From: a virus
IMG/VR virus record: IMGVR_UViG_3300046749_000201
Coordinates: 1-42,357 of that record
Length of the DNA stretch: 42,357 nt
Strand: one strand, 5' to 3'
The translations under genes were made by a program, and so were the position numbers. Under the pieces are notes generated by a model, which was given only the letters and a program-made list of their open reading frames with translations, did no database searches and was not told where the DNA came from. Shown here piece by piece: positions 36,312 to 42,357 of this stretch. The first letter of the stretch is position 1, and every line of letters begins with the position of its first letter.

Positions 36312-36857
36312 ATGATTAGGGTCACAGATAATTTTTTGACAAAAGAACAATGTCAAAATATAATAAATAGTTTTCATACTTGGGAAAGAGATAAAATAAT
36401 TAATGATACCTCTAGACCAGAGAAAACTTTCAGTAAAGAACAGTTAGATGCTAATACTGAGATTGACCCTGAAGGTTATAAAATTAGACAAGTATCTCAG
36501 TCAGGTACTGATTATATTACAGAATGGGATGGACTTCCTGTTTACAGATGTAAAGTTATGAAGTATGACGAAGGAGACTTCGTTGAAGAACATAGAGATA
36601 GTCTATGGATGTGCCAAAGTAATTATTGGAAACCAAATACTAATCAAAGAGCAAAAGACTTGATGGTAATACCACTAAATGATGATTATGAAGGTGGAGA
36701 GTTTACAGTAAATGGAACAGAAATAAAACAAAAGATAGGGTCAGTAATTCAAATGCCACAATCTGGTATTCCAGGATTTAGACCCAGACCTAAGCATGGA
36801 GTTAAAGAAGTAACAAAAGGTACTAGATACTCTATGGTATTTTGGAACTTTGAATGA
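36312..36857 (+). CDS. 2OG-Fe(II) oxygenase
   Basis: 181 aa. H94-x-D96 (FVEEHRDSLW), 'LMVIPLNDDYEGGEFTVNG', distal H162 (RPKHGVKEV) and R172 (GTRYSMVFWNF). P4H-type motif set complete. Substrate unknown; its position among basic virion-like genes makes a virion or ribosomal target conceivable. Confidence 0.75.
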   Translation: MIRVTDNFLTKEQCQNIINSFHTWERDKIINDTSRPEKTFSKEQLDANTEIDPEGYKIRQVSQSGTDYITEWDGLPVYRCKVMKYDEGDFVEEHRDSLWMCQSNYWKPNTNQRAKDLMVIPLNDDYEGGEFTVNGTEIKQKIGSVIQMPQSGIPGFRPRPKHGVKEVTKGTRYSMVFWNFE

Positions 36858-37003
36858 AAAAAGTAAAAGCGCCTAAAGGATTTCATTGGATGAAGACCAA
36901 ATCGGGAGTTCGTTTAATGAAACATAAGGGCAAGTATAAAAAGCATCAAGGGTCTTCGCTGTATCATCAGTTTAAGACTGTAAAAATGCACTCACCACTA
37001 TAA
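36854..37003 (+). CDS. Basic small protein (49 aa)
   Basis: 'MKKVKAPKGFHWMKTKSGVR', 'MKHKGKYKKHQGSSLYHQFK'. A type I recall in marine phages. ATGA and TAATG couplings. Confidence 0.6.
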   Translation: MKKVKAPKGFHWMKTKSGVRLMKHKGKYKKHQGSSLYHQFKTVKMHSPL

Positions 37004-37344
37004 TGGCACTAAGTAAAGCAGAAAAAGCAAGATTAAAACGGGTTGGACTCTCAGGTTTGAACAAACCAAAAAGAACACCCAAACACAAAACCAAGAAAGC
37101 TGTAGTAGCTGTAAGGGTTGGTGGTAGAATAAAGATAATTAGATTCGGAGCGCAAGGCATGGGTCATAATTATAGCGCAGCAGCAAGGAAGAGTTTTAAA
37201 GCTAGACACGGTAGAAATATTCGTAAAGGTAAATCTTCTGCAGCTTACTGGGCAAATAAAGTCTTCTGGGCAGGAAAGGGCGGTTCTAGTAAAAGACCAC
37301 CTAGGTCTCAGAAGCATGTTAAAGGTATAAAAAGGAGAAGATAA
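37003..37344 (+). CDS. DUF6321-like basic protein
   Basis: 113 aa. 'IIRFGAQGMGHNYSAAARKS', 'FKARHGRNIRKGKSSAAYWANKVFWAG' fits the 'RFGxxxM...RKSFRARH...WKARYWsckmW' pattern of a DUF6321-like family. Very basic. Last of the basic-protein run before TerL. Confidence 0.6.
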   Translation: MALSKAEKARLKRVGLSGLNKPKRTPKHKTKKAVVAVRVGGRIKIIRFGAQGMGHNYSAAARKSFKARHGRNIRKGKSSAAYWANKVFWAGKGGSSKRPPRSQKHVKGIKRRR

Positions 37345-37568
37345 TGCAAGAAGTAAGTGGACAAAAGTTATGGCTAGATGAAGCTATGACTCACTCAGAG
37401 GGCTTCCTAACAACATTAGTTAACAGGGAAGGAGAAAGAGATTTATCAACAGCTGAGAAAAATATGAAGCACATCGTTGCGTCTTACTGCTATCTATACC
37501 ACAAGGCACAAGAACTCGGGTTTCTTGATGAGGATTCAGATTTATTTTTTAACGAGAAAATACATTGA
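37344..37568 (+). CDS. Small acidic protein, function unknown
   Basis: 74 aa, helical ('GERDLSTAEKNMKHIVASYC'). TTGA overlap with TerL; could be an accessory packaging factor, by position only. Confidence 0.55.
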   Translation: MQEVSGQKLWLDEAMTHSEGFLTTLVNREGERDLSTAEKNMKHIVASYCYLYHKAQELGFLDEDSDLFFNEKIH

Positions 37569-38866
37569 TAGAAGTTAGTAGAAAAGATGTAATCTCCGAT
37601 AGCCTGATGTCTTATCAAGAACAAGCCAGGTTTATAAAGTTACCTATGGAAGGGTATCTTGACTTATTAGGTATCACACCTAATAGTTCTCAAAATGCAA
37701 TAATCAATGCAATTAATAATCCTAAATATCGTTTTATATGCGCCGCTGTCTCTCGTAGACAGGGTAAAACTTATATTGCAAATATTATAGGTCAGTTAGT
37801 CACTTTAGTACCCAATTGTAATGTACTTTTAATGTCGCCTAACTACTCATTATCACAAATATCTTTTGACTTACAAAGACAACTGATAAAACATTTTGAC
37901 TTAGAAGTATTGAGAGATAATGCAAAAGATAAAGTTATTGAATTAAGTAATCATTCTACTATTCGTATGGGTTCAATCAATCAGGTTGATTCAGTAGTTG
38001 GTAGAAGTTATGATTTAATTATCTTTGACGAGGCAGCACTTGTGGATGGCAGAGATGCGTTCAATGTAGCACTAAGACCTACACTAGATAAAGAAAACTC
38101 AAAAGCACTATTTATATCTACTCCAAGGGGTAGAAATAATTGGTTTGCTGAGTTCTGGAACAGAGGCTTTTCAGGAGAGTATCCAGAATGGTGTTCAGTT
38201 AGAGCAACCTATCATGAAAATCCTCGTATATCTGATACTGATATTGAAGAAGCTAAAAAGACTATGTCTGAAGCTGAGTTCAATCAAGAATACATGGCTG
38301 ACTTTAATGTCTTCGAAGGACAAGTCTGGGCATTTAATCATCAAGAGTGTGTAGCAGATTTATCAGAAATAGATACAAAAAGAATGGATATATTCGCAGG
38401 AATGGACGTAGGTTACAAGGACCCTACTGCTTTCTGTGTCATGGCATACGATTGGAACGATGACAAGTTTTATTTACTAGACGAATATTTAAACAGTGAA
38501 AGAACAACAGAACAACACGCAGTAGAAATAAGAAAACTAATCCATAAATGGAATATTGATTACATTTATATAGATTCTGCAGCTCAACAAACAAGATTTG
38601 ACTTTGCACAAAACTATGACATTACTACTATTAATGCTAAGAAATCAGTACTAGATGGTATAGGTTATGTAGCCGGTATTGTAGATAATGATAAGTTAAC
38701 TGTACATCAATCTTGCACTGAGTCATTGTTAAGTTTAGACCAATATCAGTGGGACCCAAATCCTAATTTGATGAAAGAAAAACCTAAACATAGCTATGCC
38801 TCTCACATGGCTGATGCGATTCGATATGCACTCTACTCGTTTGAGACACATGCCACTACCTTTTAA
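37565..38866 (+). CDS. terL: Terminase large subunit
   Basis: 433 aa from TTG 37565 (overlapping the previous TGA; ATG at 37607 is an alternative). ATPase: 'SRRQGKT' Walker A (63-69), Walker B 'LIIFDEAA' (D155, E156), coupling motif 'FISTPRG' (~184-190). RNase H-type nuclease: D281 (GMDVGYKDPTA), D337 (IYIDSAA) and D417 (HMADAIRY). It pumps and cuts concatemeric DNA. The gene ends 11 nt before a new promoter. Confidence 0.95.
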   Translation: MIEVSRKDVISDSLMSYQEQARFIKLPMEGYLDLLGITPNSSQNAIINAINNPKYRFICAAVSRRQGKTYIANIIGQLVTLVPNCNVLLMSPNYSLSQISFDLQRQLIKHFDLEVLRDNAKDKVIELSNHSTIRMGSINQVDSVVGRSYDLIIFDEAALVDGRDAFNVALRPTLDKENSKALFISTPRGRNNWFAEFWNRGFSGEYPEWCSVRATYHENPRISDTDIEEAKKTMSEAEFNQEYMADFNVFEGQVWAFNHQECVADLSEIDTKRMDIFAGMDVGYKDPTAFCVMAYDWNDDKFYLLDEYLNSERTTEQHAVEIRKLIHKWNIDYIYIDSAAQQTRFDFAQNYDITTINAKKSVLDGIGYVAGIVDNDKLTVHQSCTESLLSLDQYQWDPNPNLMKEKPKHSYASHMADAIRYALYSFETHATTF

Positions 38867-38877
38867 TAACTCCTTGA

Positions 38878-38917
38878 AAAAATAGTTCTTGACATGAGCT
38901 ATAAAATTTGTTAAAAT
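38878..38917 (+). promoter_or_regulatory. sigma70 promoter with AAAAATAGTTC box (HNH/head genes)
   Basis: AAAAATAGTTC (38878-38888), TTGACA (38889-38894), 17-nt spacer, TAAAAT (38912-38917). Starts the HNH, portal and capsid unit. Confidence 0.8.
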
Positions 38918-38937
38918 TCTAATATACAAGTAGGTTT

Positions 38938-39312
38938 ATGACTTTAAAAAGAGATTTAGTTAAGTATGTTCGTGACAAAGCCAAGTCGAAATATAAGAAA
39001 GAGGCGGAATGTTACATCTGTGGAAGTACGGAGAATCTGGACTTTCATCATTTTTATGGATTAACTGAGTTACTAGAATCGTGGATGAAAAATAAAGACA
39101 TCACGGTTGAAACCGAAGAAGAGATACTAGAACTTCGTGAAGTATTTATAAAAGAAAACGAAGATAAAGTTTATAAACAAGCTGTTACATTATGTCATAT
39201 GCATCACCTAAGATTGCATAACATATACGGAAAAAGACCTAAGCTAATAACAGCAAAGAAACAACAACGCTGGGTCGAGATACAAAGGAATAAATATGGC
39301 ATGGTACGATAG
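38938..39312 (+). CDS. HNH endonuclease
   Basis: 124 aa. Zinc knuckle C25xxC28 ('ECYICGS'), catalytic 'DFHHFYG' (H37/H38), C86 and 'MHHLRLHNIYG' (H89/H90/H94). HNH nucleases next to TerL and portal assist DNA packaging in HK97-like phages. Overlaps the portal by 17 nt. Confidence 0.85.
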   Translation: MTLKRDLVKYVRDKAKSKYKKEAECYICGSTENLDFHHFYGLTELLESWMKNKDITVETEEEILELREVFIKENEDKVYKQAVTLCHMHHLRLHNIYGKRPKLITAKKQQRWVEIQRNKYGMVR

Positions 39313-40507
39313 ATTTTTGGGTAGGACAGAAGAAAAACAAAATCCTGCTCAATACGTAATATCAAGGGACGAGGGTCTCACGATTGATAGTAGAGAGAAT
39401 GTTCTCAACTATCGAAATGCCTACGAAACATTAGAAATAGTAAACAGGGCAGTCAACATGATAGTGGATGACGCTGCTGAGATACCATTCGATGTGGGAG
39501 AAAAGATTCAGGGTATAACACCTATTAAGAAAGATCTACGAAGAACACGAGTAGACTTATTAATGAACAAAGAACCGAATCCATTTCAAGACATAAGCAC
39601 ATTTAAAAGAAATCTTTTAGTAGACTTTATGATTGATGGTAACATCTTTGTTTATTTCGATGGTGCACATCTGTACCATCTTCCAGCAGACCATGTTACA
39701 ATCTATAGTGATGATAAACAATATGTTGAAAAATATACATATGACCACTCAATAGATTACAGTCCATCAGAAATTATACATATAAAAGAAAACAGTTTTA
39801 ACTCTATTTATAGAGGAGTTCCTAGATTAAAACCTGCTTTAAGAACTATGCAGTTACTTTCAAGCATGAGAAAATTCCAGGATAACTTCTTTAAAAATGG
39901 GGCAATACCAGGATTGGTATTAAAATCACCTAACACTCTTTCTGAGAAAATCAAAGAAAGAATGTTACAGGCTTGGGTTGCTAGATACAATCCCCAGTCT
40001 GGAGGTAGAAGGCCATTGTTTTTAGACGGTGGTTTAGAGGTTGAAGACTTAACGGAAATTAACTTTAAGGAATTAGACTTTCAAGAAGGAATAGCTTCAA
40101 ATGAAAAGATAATTCTTAAAGCTATAGGTGTTCCACCAATATTGATGGATAGTGGTAATAATGCAAATTTAAGACCTAACCATCGATTATATTATTTAGA
40201 AACCATACTACCAATTATTAATAAAATTGCGTATGCTTTCGAGAGATACTTCGGTTTCAAACTTGACGAAGATGTAACAGGTATTCCTGCTTTACAGCCC
40301 GAGTTAAGAGACCAAGCAGCTTATTATGCTACTCTTGTTAACACAGGAATTATGACACCGAACGAAGCAAGGGAGGCATTAAGGCTTGAGCAAATTGAAG
40401 GGTTTGATACACCAAGAATTCCTGCGAATATCGCAGGTTCAGCCTCAAATCCAGAGGAAGGCGGTAGACCCCAAGAAGGTCCGCCAAGCGAGGAAGAAGA
40501 ATTATGA
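39296..40507 (+). CDS. HK97-type portal protein
   Basis: 403 aa. Recognisable blocks: 'VNRAVNMIVDDAAEIPFDV', 'RRTRVDLLMNKEPNPFQD', 'IDGNIFVYFDGAHLYHLPAD', 'HIKENSFNSIYRGVPRLKPA', 'GAIPGLVLKSPNTLS'. Forms the dodecameric vertex ring. Low-complexity C-term (PEEGGRPQEGPPSEEEEL). Confidence 0.9.
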   Translation: MAWYDRFLGRTEEKQNPAQYVISRDEGLTIDSRENVLNYRNAYETLEIVNRAVNMIVDDAAEIPFDVGEKIQGITPIKKDLRRTRVDLLMNKEPNPFQDISTFKRNLLVDFMIDGNIFVYFDGAHLYHLPADHVTIYSDDKQYVEKYTYDHSIDYSPSEIIHIKENSFNSIYRGVPRLKPALRTMQLLSSMRKFQDNFFKNGAIPGLVLKSPNTLSEKIKERMLQAWVARYNPQSGGRRPLFLDGGLEVEDLTEINFKELDFQEGIASNEKIILKAIGVPPILMDSGNNANLRPNHRLYYLETILPIINKIAYAFERYFGFKLDEDVTGIPALQPELRDQAAYYATLVNTGIMTPNEAREALRLEQIEGFDTPRIPANIAGSASNPEEGGRPQEGPPSEEEEL

Positions 40508-40770
40508 CAAAAGATATGATGATAAAGGGTTTATCCGAGTTCATAGCCAGCAAAGGCGTTGACACTATGGATTTAAAAACCTATAAAAGTTTTGGCAACG
40601 ATGTACCTGTGAAGGACTATCTTTTAAAAAGATATTTTGGTTCATGGAACAGAGTATTATCAGTTGTTAAGAAAAGATATCCTATCTCGGTAGCACCTGT
40701 TGAAGTAAAGGTTGAAAAACCTGCACCTAAACCAAAAGCTAAAAAAGAGGTAAAAGATGTCAAAAAGTAA
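40504..40770 (+). CDS. Small protein with SWNRVL motif
   Basis: 88 aa. 'KDYLLKRYFGSWNRVLSVVK' resembles a helix-turn region seen in HNH/homing-type proteins; C-terminal 25 residues are Pro/Lys-rich. Function unknown. ATGA coupling to portal, overlap with capsid. Confidence 0.5.
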   Translation: MTKDMMIKGLSEFIASKGVDTMDLKTYKSFGNDVPVKDYLLKRYFGSWNRVLSVVKKRYPISVAPVEVKVEKPAPKPKAKKEVKDVKK

Positions 40771-42357
40771 CGAAAAGATATATCAATGGACTAGCACTTT
40801 TAAATCATTAGGTGAAACTGATGATGGAGGAGTTAATATCAAAGGGTCTGCAAGTACAAACGGACTAGATAGAGCTGGAGATATTATTGAATCAGAAGCA
40901 TGGATGAAAGGTGGATTGGATAACTATAAAGGTAACCCAATTATTCTTTTTAATCATGACTACAATAAACCAATTGGCAGAGCAAGTGGTTTAGAAGTAA
41001 CCGATAAAGGCTTAGAGATAACTGCAAAGATATCTAAAGCTGCCGGCGATGTAACTCAATTAGTTAAAGACGGAGTCCTTGGAGCATTTTCTGTTGGTTT
41101 CAGATGCAAGGATTCAGAATATATGACTGAAACTGACGGATATAAAATAAAGGACGCGGAACTTTTTGAAGTTTCTGTAGTATCAGTGCCTTGCAACCAG
41201 GGGGCAACCTTTGGCTTAGCAAAGTCATTTGATAGTATGGCGGATTACAGAAAGTACCAAAGTGAATTTTTACAGGCTAACTCAAACGCGACAGCAGACG
41301 CTGTTAAAATTGAGCAGCCAAGCGAGGAGAAATCCTCATCAACGGAGACTGATATGTCAGAAGATAAAAAATCTCCTGAAGTAGCTTTTGACCTTGAATC
41401 ATTTGCGAAAGATGTAGCAGAAAAAACTGCAACAACTATTGCTATGAAACAAGCGGAGCAAAAAGCAGCCGACCAAAAAGCAGAAGCCGAGCATGCTGAA
41501 AAGCAAGCAGAAGTAGAAGCTAACGAAAAGGTTGCTCAAGAAGCAAAACAGGAAGAGCAAAAAACAGTTATCGAAGCTGGATTATCAGGCGCTGAGAGAC
41601 TCATGAACGACGTAGAGAAACGAGTTTCTGAAAAGCATGAAGACTTAAAAACAGTTGTAGACTCATTAGAGCAACAACTAGCTGAGAAATCAGAAGAAAT
41701 CATGTCAATCAGAGAATCAAAAAGAATCTTTGCGGACAGAAATGGTCAAGGCGACTGGAAAAAAGCTTTCGAAAACGACATCATTGATGCAAAATTTGCT
41801 GGTTTAGCGACTGGTAAAGGATGGAACAATGATTATGCGAAAAACGTTATGGAAAAAGCTAACGCCATGAGTGGTGTTGGAGTTTCTTCAGACGATTTTG
41901 AGCAGATTGTTTCAACAAACATCGAAAGAGATATTCAGAACGAATTAGTATTAGCCCCTCTATTTAGAGAAATACCAATGACTTCTGCTAACATGATTAT
42001 CCCAATATTACCAGATAGTGGTTATGCCGAATTTACAGGCAACCAAGCTGCTACAGGTTCAAGCCCACACGGTAACTTAGCCCAAACAGGCGATACTTAC
42101 GGCTCACCATACGGTGGTATTGATTTAACAGAAAGAACTCTTTCAACCAAAAAACTCATTTCACAATCATACTTAGGTAATGAAACTGAAGAAGATGCAA
42201 TTATGCCAATCTTACCTCTCATCAGAGAATCAATGGTAAGGTCTCATGCAAGAGCTATTGAAAATAGTATCCTAGCAGGTGACGACGCTGACGGCGCATT
42301 TGGTACTGGTGGAGCTTCATTCGAAGGTCTACTACACTTAGCTAGAAATGACAGTGA
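40757..42357 (+). CDS. Fused prohead protease / scaffold / major capsid protein (partial)
   Basis: About 533 codons to the window edge with no stop. Residues 28-155: U35-type prohead protease with H67 ('LFNHDYNKP') and S112 ('GAFSVGF'), then 'LFEVSVVSVPC'. Residues ~190-330: Lys/Glu-rich delta scaffold. From ~330: HK97-fold capsid start ('NDYAKNVMEKANAMSGVG', 'DSGYAEFTGNQAATG'). An internal ATG at codon 200 after GAGGAG-like sequence may give a separate capsid precursor. In HK97 these are separate genes. Confidence 0.85.
   Translation, partial: MSKSNEKIYQWTSTFKSLGETDDGGVNIKGSASTNGLDRAGDIIESEAWMKGGLDNYKGNPIILFNHDYNKPIGRASGLEVTDKGLEITAKISKAAGDVTQLVKDGVLGAFSVGFRCKDSEYMTETDGYKIKDAELFEVSVVSVPCNQGATFGLAKSFDSMADYRKYQSEFLQANSNATADAVKIEQPSEEKSSSTETDMSEDKKSPEVAFDLESFAKDVAEKTATTIAMKQAEQKAADQKAEAEHAEKQAEVEANEKVAQEAKQEEQKTVIEAGLSGAERLMNDVEKRVSEKHEDLKTVVDSLEQQLAEKSEEIMSIRESKRIFADRNGQGDWKKAFENDIIDAKFAGLATGKGWNNDYAKNVMEKANAMSGVGVSSDDFEQIVSTNIERDIQNELVLAPLFREIPMTSANMIIPILPDSGYAEFTGNQAATGSSPHGNLAQTGDTYGSPYGGIDLTERTLSTKKLISQSYLGNETEEDAIMPILPLIRESMVRSHARAIENSILAGDDADGAFGTGGASFEGLLHLARNDS

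Overview
This window is most of the left and central part of the genome of a tailed double-stranded DNA phage with an AT-rich genome. The right end carries a large terminase, an HNH endonuclease, an HK97-type portal and a fused prohead protease/major capsid gene that runs off the window. An i-spanin/o-spanin pair, a GH24 endolysin and small holin candidates point to a Gram-negative host. Consensus sigma70 promoters, a Fur-type operator, a phage bS21 and many tiny genes of kinds I recall from marine T4-like and pelagiphage genomes suggest a marine, perhaps alphaproteobacterial, host. The host is an inference.

Layout. (1) 1-13.6 kb, leftward: a tightly overlapping cluster with a radical-SAM protein, a GNAT, cupin and 2-oxoglutarate oxygenase-like proteins, a minimal NAD+ DNA ligase, a PC4-like protein, a glycosyltransferase, a ParB-like protein, the lysis cassette (spanins, endolysin, mini-holin) and Hsp20. 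Embedded sigma70 promoters share an AAAAATAGTTC box just upstream of the -35, and this box usually contains the stop codon of the preceding gene. (2) 13.65-14.1 kb, rightward: a Myb/SANT-like protein and a bS21 homologue, followed by a compact candidate small RNA. (3) 14.5-18.85 kb, leftward: a dense operon of small proteins including MazG. (4) 18.88-21.8 kb: a long stretch essentially without genes. It holds a candidate giant structured RNA of about 0.95 kb with its own promoter and terminator, a tRNA-like element, an HTH paralogue, and an origin-like region with CACTTYR iterons, a perfect DnaA box and several promoters. (5) 21.8-23.6 kb, leftward: HAD phosphatase, GIY-YIG-like protein and small ORFs. 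(6) 23.6 kb to the end, rightward: Fur-box promoter, a candidate small terminase, IscU- and IscA-like proteins, small membrane proteins, a curli-type secretion and signalling module (CsgF, CsgG, two curlins, FecR, CHASE2-adenylate cyclase), a run of very basic small proteins, then packaging and head genes.

How it may work together: left-cluster genes are probably early and metabolic functions plus lysis, expressed from strong host-sigma70 promoters, several placed so that the mRNA would begin at or within a few nucleotides of the start codon. The right arm carries head genes with an unusual cargo of Fe-S scaffold proteins and a secretable amyloid/adhesin system with its own cyclic-nucleotide signalling. 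The most unusual items are the large noncoding RNA locus and the phage-borne curli/FecR/cyclase module. No DNA polymerase, primase, helicase, integrase, tail gene or CRISPR array is visible; replication and tail genes presumably lie outside the window.
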